Positions 44,800 through 58,000 of a stretch of DNA of 64,000 nucleotides are shown piece by piece; the stretch's first letter is position 1; each line of letters opens with the position of its first letter. The position numbers and the translations under genes were made by a program. Source of the stretch: Marchantia polymorpha subsp. ruderalis (lineage: Eukaryota > Streptophyta > Marchantiopsida > Marchantiales > Marchantiaceae); assembly GCA_037833965.1 (NCBI GenBank), contig AP031353.1:5086501-5150500 (forward strand). Reading direction: 5' to 3'. Under the pieces are notes generated by a model. That model searched no databases. It was not told the DNA's origin and saw only the letters and a program-made list of their open reading frames with translations.

Positions 44800-46062
44800 G
44801 GATTCGCTGGGGAACTCAGGACTGGTGTTGACAACTCGGCGCTTATCACTTGCATTATGGCTCGATTGACACTCTTTCTGTTTGTTCCCATACGTTTCGT
44901 TATTTTCCTGTGTCTTCGGGAGCAGGACCCTTTCTCTCTCACTGACATCTGGCGATAGTCACAGTGGCTTCATGTACAAGGTCTCGAATGCCTATTAAAA
45001 GGTTTTGTCCAGCGTTTTGGTGTACACTTGTCTCAAGGTGAGTGGCATATTACGCTCCATCTCCGAGCATGAAGGATATGTTTTTCCACCTCAGATGAAT
45101 TCGTAAATGACGCTCGCATGTTATGAACACCTTGTGAACGGCTTCATGATTCCAACGATGGAAGTAGTGAAACCCCAAAGTGTTCAAATAATCACTTTTT
45201 CTACCAACGACATTCTGTTTGTATTGAAATAAAAGCTTATGGATCCGAGATAATATCTCTAAAGCTTCAAGATGGAGAGGTATTCAGAGTACATCACGAG
45301 CTTGTTGTGGGTGGAACACAAATGAAAATGGAGGGCTGTTTGGGACGCCGAGGACGGTGCAGTCAAAGAGCGTTGTATTCATATTCTTCATTACATCCCT
45401 TCACTCTACCAGTGGAGTACAAATTACTAACCTTGGTCTTTAGACCAAAGCAGCCGCACTATTTAGCTTCCAACGGCATCTGCAAAAGCTTTCTATGTTG
45501 GTACCTGAAAACTATGACTGAAGTCGTATATGGGGGATCAATCCCCCTACATGAGAAATAGTCTGCACGCTCATGCAGCACTCTTTACTTGCCCTTTTAC
45601 TCCTATCTCGTCTTCTTCCAGTACTACATCTCTAAGAATGAACACCTCTCTGAACTCCCGTTTTGATCTATGACAGACAAGGAAAAATGTTTCAGTTGAA
45701 GTGCTCAGAACGCAGTACAGTTCTAACCCGTGTATCTCTGCACCAGATCTTATTAACATCAGATAAAACACCGTTTTCTGGATACATTCACGACAATACC
45801 CCATATTATATCAGTCTCACAGACAATACCCCATATTATATCAGTCTCACAGACTAGACTAAAGAGGTGAGTGGAACATTCACTTATTTCTGTCGACAAC
45901 TCTGATCACCTTTCCCATCAGCTTCGTTAGAATCAACTGCTTCTCAAACATAATGGTGCCTTTAAATTGCTCACGTTTTGCCTGAAGTTGAATCGAAGTC
46001 CCGAGGTTCTCCGAGAAGTTGATTCACGGCAAACAGACTCTAATTCCATGAGAGATCAGAAA
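44800..46062. other. Intergenic region between the LEA gene and rotatin
   Basis: No gene I can support. A plus-strand frame at 45307-45561 (84 codons) shows no motif. It contains a 30-bp tandem repeat (45792-45851) and the 3' flank of rotatin. Confidence 0.45.
45792..45851. repeat. 30-bp tandem repeat, two exact copies
   Basis: Two copies of a unit starting GACAATACCCCATATTATA, with no difference between them, which suggests a recent event. Confidence 0.9.
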
Positions 46063-49000
46063 TCAGGTCAGCCACTTCTGGAAATATGCAGAAGCAGAAG
46101 CAAGGCTTGCGGAAATTGGCATGATAAGACTAAATTTGAAAAACAGACCATGCATGTGTTCATGCAGAGGTTAGTGAAAAAAGCCATAACTCCTTGAAGC
46201 TTGAGCGTGTTACTCACTTGCTCTATGTTCCTCACGAGCACACCCATTTTCAGTATGGCCTCAGCTTTGTGGCTGGACCCGTCTTTCTGTTTACTACTTC
46301 TTTCGAATATCTTCAGGTGGTGCATTGCAGCCTCATGAGCTTTAAGAATCGCTTGACAGGCTCCGATCTTCTTCAGTGCGGCAGATACTCTCCTCTCGCT
46401 AGATGTCAAAATCCAGAGAGCAGATGAAGCATAAGCCCTTGCTTCCAGACTTGAGCTTTCCAGGGACTGAACCAGAAGATGAAGGGTGCGTTCATTGCAT
46501 AGGAAGAAGAAACGCGTCTCTCCACAGAAGGCCAAGTTTCTCAACAAGAACAAAGCGGAACTGCTAGTTGGAATATATTGACTTTGTTGTACGCTGTCCA
46601 GAACCTGCATTCCAGAACATTTTAATTATCAAGGAATGATACCACAAGCAAGACTCAGTACATCCGGTTTCCCAGCGGAAATTCAGTTCTCATGGATGTC
46701 ATGGTTAACATGTTCACTAGCTCTATCTGTCCAACAAAGACCACAAGCTTATGGTTGCTGTGAGTCAGCAGGCAGAATCATTATTGAGCTGATGTAAACA
46801 TCAGCTCAATAATGTTTGTAAATCATCATAGGAGATGAAGAATGCCGACCCGGGCTTAGCTCCTATTGTCCTCACGCAGCTCATGTCTACAATATGCCTA
46901 TTAAAGATTTGTATCGGCCGCTTGAGATTGCCGTCCCATCCTACTTAACTTGAATGAGTACAATCTGTAAACGTGTTCGAGGAGGCGTACCAAGTCAAGC
47001 ATGCTACCGTCAGGAAGTCCCTTCAAGAACATCTTCTGTCCATTCGGAAAAGCTGAAAGGTTTATAAATAACTGAAGCATCAAGTGTTGACGCATGACAT
47101 CATTTGATCTGACGTAACCTCGGAACAGCTGTAGACAGTCCGAGATGTACTGCTTCCGCATGAATATTGCCCTGGGTTCTGCCAACATTACCAAGTTTTG
47201 CAGGAGGCCAATGGATGTCGTATAGGATATCTGGTCTAATGGTAAATGGTAGAGCATGTTTGTTACATGATCCATCAAGGTTCCACCTTTCTTCCCTTGA
47301 CAGGTTCCCGAGGCTATTATCTCCTTCGCTCTATTGCTCTGAGCAGCCAAGTTGGAAAGAAGACCCAGAAGCTCATGCATGAGGTCTTCTTCACACAATG
47401 CAAAAGCCCAAAGAGTCCAGATGAACTCAAACACACCTTCCTCTATACATGCCTCCACCCCTTTCTCATTTCTGAAGATAAAATTTTTAAGTAGCCGCAC
47501 ATTTAAAATCAGCTCAGCCAGGAGTAGATCACGATGATGCTCATTCAGCTTTCCTTGATTTGGAGAGCCGGATGTGTTACATCCGTGTAAGCTGTGCGAA
47601 CTTTTGAATGGTGGGGCCCGGTCGGAGTGGTCGACTAATCTCGGTACTTTGTTGCTCTGTTTAGATTTGTATTGCGAAGCACTGCGTGATGTCGGAGTCG
47701 ATGGATTATCAAGTCTCTTCGGAACAAGTCCACACGAGTCCAGGAAGGAATATACCTCGTACGCAAGTCTCATCAGCGTAGTTGGCAAGTCCAAATTTGA
47801 ACCCAGATCCTTCGCCTTCGGACTGTTCACATAACCATCGAAAACTTTTACAATCTTGAGGGCTTTCATGATTACATTTCTGAATCTGCATGTTCTCTCT
47901 CCATGCTTAAATTTCAAACCGGATATTATTAGCCTTTCTTGACAGAAAACTGCTCTTTACAGGAAAATTTAGACATATACAAGAGCTAGTCATGATTCAA
48001 GCTTCACGAGCACATATATCTGATTGAAGATAACTTTAACTGGTGCAGTGAAATATTGATGCCAGCGTCGATTTGAAGATAACAAGCATAAATGGGCATC
48101 TAACGGAGGTATGGTAAACAATTCGGTCTAACATCTAAAAGCGTTACTGTAGAAAGAGAAGTGGGCAGAGTGTGCCCCAATTTTAGCACTGACATATACC
48201 GTACAGGTGATGTATTCAGTTCTATTCAAAGGTCTTTTACAGCACCTGAAAGAGATAAGATTTTGTAGTGCTCTTCCGACACTCATAAGAAGAGACTGCA
48301 AGTACATGATGAAGTCTCCTTCTTGTGACACTTTGGGTTGGTGAACCTGCTCATGCGCATCTTTTAAGAGTCGGAGCAGAACATCGCACAACTGCAAGAA
48401 CAAGGGCGTAAATTGAAACAATATAAGTTCACATTCAAGCTTTGCATACATAATCATGACTTAGAGCACAGCTCACAAATCGTGCAAAGGCGAAGTGCGA
48501 ATTATTAGATATGGCTAAAACTAAACACATCAAGATTTTTACTTTTCATTCTGGAGGAATAAGTCTCTAGCAAAAGCACTGGCTCATACATACTTACTTG
48601 TAAACTCTAAGGTAGCACAGAAAGGGTTCAGGAGAATTAGATGACCTCATAGCAGGACGTTCATCGAATGATCCTTAAATTTGACCAGATCCAGATAGGT
48701 ACAAGGACTCATCACAAGCTAAAAAACTCTTTTCAGAGACAATATTTCTTGCATCGACCATAGATGCATAGAGTTACTTACATTTTCGGCGAGATAATCA
48801 TAAGGATCACGTCGAAATTCAACTTCATAAGGTTTCAATGCACAGTTTTCTAGGACAGCTTTTGCCTGGCTCTCTTCTGACAGCATCGTTCCAACAAGTG
48901 AACAAAGTCCCAACTGGCATCTCCTCAGCAATGCAGAGGTTTTCAAATGAACACTGCCTTGTCTTTGAACCCTCAAGCTGCTATCTTGAAGGTCTGTAAG

Positions 49001-52000
49001 AATAGGTAACCTCCGGAGAAGACGGGTAATTCCCCAGAAAACTCCAGATTGACTTGCAAGCAAGCCAAGGTAGTTGCGCCATATCTCTTTGCTCAACACA
49101 CCCCTGACTTTGCTGGTGTTGAGTTCCAGACATTCAGATACAGAAGAGCGTAGAGACCTGATGTCGTCCACACGAATGTGGTTGATTTCCTCATTCGGAA
49201 AAGGGCCAGCATTAGTCATCAATTTGCCCGTTATCAGGTTCAAGAGCTCGGAGAGTTGAAAGATTGCCTCCAATCTTTCATAATGAGCAATACTGACTAC
49301 TTTCTCGAAACAGTCATCTCCTTCGTATAACTCCATTTCTTCGTCTGTTCCCACCTTATTAGAAGCAACATAGGCTGTCTCCTGGACAATCAGGATTGAC
49401 AAATTTTGTTCACTGAAACAATAATTTAGCGCATCGAAAACTTTAGTGATTGTCAAGTCGCTCTGGATCAAGGCTTGAAGTCGAGGATCGTCATCTTGAG
49501 CTAAAACCAGAAGTGTTTCACCCAGACATGACTTTATAGCAAAGTTGTATGCGGAATGCTTGCAGCTTGTAAATAATCCTATTTGAAGTCCTCCTGATCG
49601 AGCCGGTTGCGCCATTCCAAATTCTAAATTCTGGACAAGAGCTCTGAAGAATGTTGGAACTTCATATATCTTCATTTTGATATATTCGATATCCGAGGTT
49701 GCAAGCTTCAAAATCAGTTCTACCAAAACTCGATGAAAGCCAGGAGTTCCATTTCTTGTCAAAAGTAATGAGGGCAGTCGGTTCCAAAACTCGTGTCTTT
49801 GCAGCGCAGCGTTTACACCCAAACCGTCAATAATCTTAAAGCTGGCTGGAGGACAATTTTCCTCCATGGTGATTGAAAATCTCTCATTACTGGTCCAATT
49901 GGTTGATGATATGAGGAAGCAAAGACCTTGTTCTCGTACGGCAAAGCATTCCTGCTCATTAAGGACACTTTTAACAGCAACATCACCAAGCTCTGGCCAG
50001 TTTCTCTTCAGCAGTTCCCTCGTTCTAGGTGTAGCAGGAGTTGCCAAAAGAGCCAATATTCCGAAAGCCATCCCTCTGAGAATCGCTTCATGATCTTCGA
50101 GGAGCCTGGCTAACCAGTACGTGATTCCTGTGGATGACCATATGTCTTGCCAAAGACTTGGGAGGACAAAAGAAGTAACTGACCAAAGGCATGATACAAT
50201 CTCGCGCACTAGACCCTTGTGTCTCAGCGACCGATGATGATGAGAGTGCAAGTGAGCCATGTGCTTGATAAGGGGTACAATAATGTAAACAAGATCCTGA
50301 TCTACCGTAGTTCCTAGGAGCTGCTTCGGGCTACCAAGGTGTTCAGACCCTGGTTGAACGTTTACTCTCTTCAACTGTACATGGCCATTTTTACTTTCCA
50401 TGATTTCTTGATGTGAGGACCCTTTACTCTTCTGCGAGTTAATGTCCAGACTTCTGACTGATCTGAAAACATCGTCACCCACAAAAGATGCCAGCCCTTT
50501 GGCAATGAGAGTAAAACATCGCACTGCCAAGACACAGCAAATATAGGGGGAGTTCGAACTCTTCACAAATTTAGAAAGCAGAACTGAAAGTAAGCTTGTG
50601 CCCTGTTAAACACCAAAAACTACGCATTAGCATCAATTGGTATCACAGGAGGGAGATAAAGTAAACTAACAACAAACAGTTTCGAATAAAGACAATAAGA
50701 GCCTCATAAATAAGACATGAAGCTGAGTTCGAGTTTCTAGTTTCACTACGGCACTGCTTCCTGTAATGTACGACTTCGTGCTTCAGACAAATCGTGCAGT
50801 TTGAAACATGCGATTCCATTTCTAAGTCCACTGTGTCAATTTGCAAAAGCGTGGTGAGTACTGGAGGGACAAAGAACCTTTGCCAGCCTAACTGCTACTT
50901 GACAAAATAACTCTTGGTCCGTGTGCTCCATCGTATACAGCAATGTATCAACGACCAGCCTCAGTATCTTTACTTCAAGGTCAACTAAGGGGTATCCTTC
51001 GCCAACGACAGTTGCGTGATGCACATTTGGTCCTGAGAATTCCAGATATATCATTCGGAAATTCAATACATCCAAACTTTTCTTGAACATGGAAGAAAGA
51101 TTTGGAGTTGCACGTTCATGTCACGGGTAGCAGCTATTTTTTTCTTAATAGATGAAAATTTCATATCTAATAACTATTGTGTGAAATAAATACCACGTAT
51201 TCTATCTTTTTTAATATAGTCATCACAAAGTAAATTCTGGATACTTTAAGTTGCTTGACGTTCGCCTTGAAGCGACGTACAATTCAATCTATGATGTGCC
51301 CAGTGGAAGATGGACCTTTTGCGAGTAAAGGCAATAAGGTTTGCTTGAAAAACTCTGTCACGGCAATAAATCCTGTTGTATCAGCTGACTTGGAGCGTAC
51401 AATAATATGTACCAAATTCATGACCTGCAAAACCTCCATTATGGTGACGAGACTTAAGGAGGAGTATAGGCTTCGCTTCCGTATCCTTCGAAGGAGAGCA
51501 CATATTGTTATTTTTGGTTTTAAAGGTCACATGAGAAGATAATGCAACCAACGATCGTACTTGTATCATATATGATTCATAGCCGAACATGAGCTAGCCT
51601 CGACGTGAGTATTGAACACTAGGTTTCGAGCACTGCTTCTAGTCAAAAGCATTCTCAATCTTGACTTCAGGGTTCTGCACCTTTAACAGCGGGACGAACT
51701 CCTCTTCTGTTGAGGGGAATCTTGCCAAGAATCGTTGAAATGACTGCACCCAAGACTCCTTTGCCAAGATCTTCGCTGCCTTTACAAAAGTTCAATTGTT
51801 GGTTATTGTGAAAATCCTTCAGACTTTGACAGCAGCAAGAAATGATCAAATATCATTTGAAACTCAAGATATCATGATAGAAATCTTGACTATCAGAAGT
51901 GATCAAATGTCAAATTATCAAAATGCACTTAGTGCCGACATACTAAGCTATCTGACGTAATATTTGCGCCTTACACCACTATGATCTGATTCTTTTTCCC

Positions 52001-55000
52001 TTTTAGGAGGAGATACTCTGTTCCGGAAAACCTACTTGTTGCAGAAAATTTTCAAATTTAGATAGAGCCTTTACGACTCTGCACTCACTTCTGGATGACG
52101 GAAACATTGAGCTTCGAGTTCCTCGAAAAACTGAACCTCCACACCACAGGACTGAAAGAGGAGATGACAGTCAGGAAGACAGCACAGTTAAAACACTTAG
52201 AACGAAAAGCGGAATAGTCTGTATGAGAGCATAACTCAGCCGTATTACTCGAGTTGAAGGCACACTTACGAGATGCGGATCTGACAAAAGCTTCAATACT
52301 CGCTTGACAGATATTTCAGAATGAAGAACTGAAAGACATGAAAGAGCCTGCAGTTCTAAAATTGTGAGGGAGTCTCCTGACGAACCCACTTTTTTTTCAA
52401 GCTTCAATAACAAGTTTTCCGGTCCTCCTGCAAACAATAAAACGCCTCAGAGGGATATGATCGACTGCTCTAAGTTCCCAAAATCAATTGGTAGCCAACC
52501 TTTTGACAGAACTCACCTTCAAGAAGATCTGTCTGTGCAATGACACGACGAACCAATCCTTCATCCACTGGAGTTTCAGATGCGCTAGCTATCAAAGGTT
52601 TGATCTGAACAGCAACAACTTGACAAGGAAAACAATAGGCTCTTGCAAATGGAGCAGGGACGAAAATTCGCGGAACTCTTTTAGTAGACTTATGACATGT
52701 CTCTGGATGCAACGGGTCCTTGATCATACCCATCTGCACAAATTTTCATATAGTTGTACGCAAGACAGTCAGTTCCTCTTGTTGACACCAAACGCATAGT
52801 GGAGGGAGCGCTTCTTTAAGCGAATAGGCGGTTTGAAAGAGTGAACAACTATTTTGAGATTCTTCAGTTAATCATTTTGCATAAGATTTAAGTAATCCGA
52901 GCTAGGGGTACCACAAACATACTCCTACTCGGAGTTTCTAGTCACTGGTTCCAAGTCCAAAGCTGATGATCTTGAGTGAAATAAATTGAGGACGAACAAA
53001 GTTTACAGGTCTATGTAGCAGTTAAGGGTCTTGTTTACTTTACAAAAAGGGGAGGAATTCTAAATTACGCGAGACCGTCTTCACCTTTAAAAGGTCCTCG
53101 CTCGTCATATAATTTTACTTTCCCAGTCTGTCGGTACAAGCACCGCAAATTCAGGGTGCTGGGTCTATGTATTCAGGCTATGACAGGCAAATACTTGATA
53201 TATACAGTCGACGCTTCTCTGAGCCTGAGCCTGCCGATGTTTCTAAACCTTTATACCAACAAAATCTATCATACATACCAATGTTAGAGGATAAAATTGC
53301 ATACCCTTTTTAGGCGGGTCAGCAACAAATCGGAGCTGAAAAGGCAGTAGGAAAGCAAAAATGCCAGATCTTTCCTCGCAGACTCAGCAGGATGATACAC
53401 CATTGGCAAAAGAGACCATAAGTGCTCATACGAGTTGCTGACTAATAGGTCACGAAGCTTACAGTTTCCCTCGAACTCGGAAGCAGAAGCCAATCTGGTC
53501 AAGAAGCTCAAGCACGCTGTTCCCAAATCAGATACATGTGGAGGAAAATAGTTGTCCATCTCTTCATCGTCAAAATTGCTTTGCACTACAGCTGGGACAT
53601 AGTCTCCCGCAAGAGGTTCTTCATCCTTAGTAATTGAGTTCGTGATCTCAAAGATCAAGGCTTTAAAGAGCTCCTCATCACTTTCCAACAGGCAACACAA
53701 TGAAGAGTCTTGAATAAGCCATATTAAGTGTTCCACAGCAGATTTCCGTATGATCTCACCGACCGACCGACTTTTGAATATGCTCAGTAAGTCTTCAACC
53801 TTCTTCTGCCCGGATGGTGAAATCTTGTGATGAAGCTTCTTTCTTGGTTGTTGGTTACATGCTGTTGATGTTGATGAGATCAAACCTTCTTGACATGTAA
53901 AACAATGCTGAAAAGGATCTTTTGAAGGCGATGATGTTTCCTCTGATACTAGTGTCTGCAATCTTTGAGATTCCCTGCTTCCAGAAAGTTCCAGCTCTTT
54001 AAGCTTATCCAACCACCGAGCAGTGTACCTCTTTGATGTGGACCAGCTGTTGATAACTTTTAGCAACCCTGATGAAGCTCTCCATCGTTCGGAGCTGCAA
54101 GAGCTGAATAAAGAACGCAAGATACTACAAAGTTCAACACACTCCACATTTGTTCTACTTTTGGAGTGTAGAGGAGGCCCTGCTTCGAGTAACAACTGGG
54201 CCCTGACGATATTCTCAGAAATTTGGGTCACGAGGGCCTGGATAGTAGGTGAGGAAGACCCACCACATTCGATCCACGGAAGAACATCGATGAGTTCCGA
54301 ACGCTCGACCTCAGACAGGTCTTCAACAAGGTGTAGCAAGAGCTCCGCGGATTGCTGCACATATCATAAGTTCGTGTTCAGGAAGAGAACAACACGTCTG
54401 GGAAACCTAAAGCAGTCAATATACACAACGGAACAACTGTGAATGAAATGCCAAACACATTTGTGGAAGAATCCATAATGTGTACTGAACTTGTACTTTA
54501 TAGCCAATCCTGATTTTGTCGAAATATCATGACCACGCGTGAAAACTTTTCTAGCATAGCTGATTAGGACGGATGAACGTTCTACAAGATCAACGAATAT
54601 CGAACCTTACAAGAAGCTCCATCATGAAGACCAGTAGTGATAATCTCACCCAATACGCTTGGGCTGTAGAGGATGAATCGTTGAAAAACACAAAACGGCC
54701 TCGCGTATCCTCCCCTCCAGTGCAAGAGACAACCAGATTCATCAACACTAATAATCTCGTTGTCAACTATGAATTCCTCTCTCTCCATAACTTCCCCTTT
54801 ATTTACTACAGAGCTATACTGGCTCGCTAGCCATCTATCTCTCTCAGAGATCTCAAGCACAGAATCATAAGCACATTTACGAACAAATATACTAGTGCTT
54901 GAGAAGAGAAGAAGAATTAGAATCCTCGCTTTGTCCAGTATGGAGAGGGTTGCACTGGCATTCAATAAGCTGGCATTCTTTTCATCCGAAACTCCAAGTC

Positions 55001-58000
55001 CAGAATTACAGCAGCTCCTTTGTTTCCAAGCGTTGACCAACTCTATTGTCAGCACGTCGGATAAGATTCGTACTTGCTTCCGAACCAAATACTTGTCGTT
55101 GTGATACGAATTGTGAGGGGCTGCTTCGATCATGCAAGTCAATAATGACTCCACATCAATGTCTGGTGAGGTTGTTCGTCTCTTAGAGTGCAATAAAGCT
55201 TCTTCCGATTTAGCCAAACGCTTCCGCAGCATATGCAAAGCGCAAGAAGCCTCTTCAGCCCATGTGTAGCTTTTGTAAAATTCTGGATCCAGATATCGTA
55301 AGTAAGGAATAATCTGCAACGCATCATGTTCTTAACAAGGTTAGTGAAGAATCTTCTCAACGACAGTCCATAAAAGAAGTCCGTCATTCCGTACACAACA
55401 AATTCGGAAGGAAACAACTTTCATAGGAGCACTTAAATTTGTAGACACAGTGTATGTATACAAGTCTGTTCTGAGTTTAAAATATAGACAGTTTTTTAAT
55501 ACCACATGAAATTTGTGGCATGAAATCTTATTTCAAATAGGTAGAAAAGGTTGAGCTTTTCCGAATAACAACGCATCATACTTTTACGAATGAGCAACTG
55601 CACAAAACACCTACTTATAATTTTCAAAAAGGAAAAGAAAATTTCTATTACACCAGTGTACTTGAGAGTTAATGACGATTCATTTTCTTCGACCGCAGAT
55701 TAAGAGCGTTCACGAAGGAGCAGTGTGTTTACATGTTTGTGGGTACCAAACGTGCACTCTGCAAAAACCAGATCACCTGCAGAAGTAGCCAGGGCTTTTA
55801 CGAGATATGAGGGCATCAACCCAGCAACATGAGCAGGTTGTAGTAATAGCAAGAGTTCTGCTGAAAACGTGAGTACGCTCAGCAGAGGTAAACAGTGACG
55901 AGCTCTTGAGTCGTAATTCCGCTTCCTTGTATGTTCCAGACACAGAGCCTGAATGTCTTCAGAGTTCCCTGAAAGAGTTTGCAGTACTTCACAAAGTACA
56001 TGGAAATATTGGGTGAAGTTAACTTGAACCTGCGAAAGTAAATACTATGTAAGTGTAATTCATGACAGTCCAAGTCATTGTGCAGTGAGGTCCATGATCT
56101 GTATAACAGAGCAGGGATCTTCTATACAGAAACAAATAAATATCGTCAAATCTTATATTGATGTATACAAATTATCCGTGTGGAAGAACAATGAACCATC
56201 GTATCATTCTCATGTCTGCTTGTCCACACTAAGTTGAAAGTTTCATGATGGGCAAGTCATTAATACATCGTTCACGGATCTCCATTCAATCTAGTGACCT
56301 GCTATAATCTGAAGTAAAATATCTTTCAAAGAAGCTGCAATCCCCCCTCAAGGACAACCTTAATAACAAGATCATAATGTATAGAGCCGATACATGTCGC
56401 AGCGGAGTTCGAGCCTGGAGTACCTTACGTCGACTAACCCAACCCCAGAACACTCTCATGGACAGGAAACATTGAGGCTCAATAGTTGAAACGTACCAAG
56501 TGTAGAGCACAAACAACTTAGTGGCTTCGACATTGAGTGGCGCGAATAACAGAAAAGTGAGATAGATAAGTCCGGTTGGACGAGGTCTTGAAGAATGTGA
56601 AGCGCTCCTTTTTCTCACATTTTCAAAATAACTTTTAATTGTTTGACCTCACCTTATCTGGCAACTTCTTGTCTTCATTTGGCTTGAGGAGTGGTAGAAT
56701 CTCGTACAGAATATTCAGACTCGAATCCCGATGATGAATATTGAGTAGTAGGTGAAGAAGCTGGAGAACAAATTGGTGTAGAGAGTGACTCAGGGTGAAA
56801 ACTCGTTGTTCTCCACACTCGTTGGTTGTACCATTCCCAGACAGAACATTGTGATTTCTCCAAACAATCTCCGAATCCTCTGAAGCACCAGGCTTGAGAT
56901 GTACAGGATAACTGTCTTTGAAATCTGGTTGAGACGTCACTTCATTAGCCGGTACAGACACATGTTTAGCTTGAAACGGTGGCTGGTTCTCCGGGTGTAC
57001 TTGAAAAGAAGGTTCAGTCGAAATTTTGATAGACCCCTGCGAGCTTCCACTACAACAGCGAAAGAATATCACTTTTCGGAACATCACAGAAGACCGACTA
57101 TAAGCAGCATGAGCTAACTTACTCAATGTGAACCCTTATCAAAGAGCATGAGAAATTATCAACACACAATTGCATTACATACGCTTGAGTAGACCTTGAT
57201 TTGACGAACTAATTCCAGCAAGAACTCAAATATTACGTGCTCCACATTGCGGTCTTTAACCTTCGACAGCACTTCGAACGTGTTCTGCAGCGTTGTACTA
57301 CGAAAGCATCGGATCAGAAGTGCAAGGATTGAAAATAATGAAGCATCTAATCATGAAGGCGAATAATCACTAAACCTCCGTCTACTTTAGAAGACATTCA
57401 AATCCTTCTCTGCCTGCCTACATGGCAATTCATCCACAAGTTTCTCACGTTTTCCGCTGCTATCCTCAAACATCCTCTATCACTATTCTGACAAGTATTT
57501 GGCTCTCAATACTCGATGAAGCCTGCATCATCAAAGTAACCTACCTCCACAACGCAAAATTTTTGAAGAATTGCTTCAGAATGAAAGTCGAAGACTATGG
57601 CTTCTCGCAGTTCCTTGAAGGCCCTCAAAAGCATTTGTGGATTGTCTAGATGTTGCAGGGTAACTGGCGTGCACAACAAGAGAACGTAGAAACGTTCAGG
57701 AAGGAAAGTAAGCGTTCAAAATGGCGTATGGAGTAGAGCACGTGGTAGGAATGGATTTGAGTAAAAGAAATGAAGTTCTGATGACAATGTAGTCCACCGT
57801 TACCATTTATGTTAATTAGATACTTGCTGTCAATTTCCTCCAACGCGATGCATGGCATGATTGATTTGGACGCATCTGCTTCCATAAACACCCATCAACG
57901 TTAAGTTTCATTTATATATCTGGTAAGTCTACAGCTTTCACTGCCCATTTGAAAACGTGACTTATCGAGATTAGCGCAAATAGTAATGCTTTGTATACTC

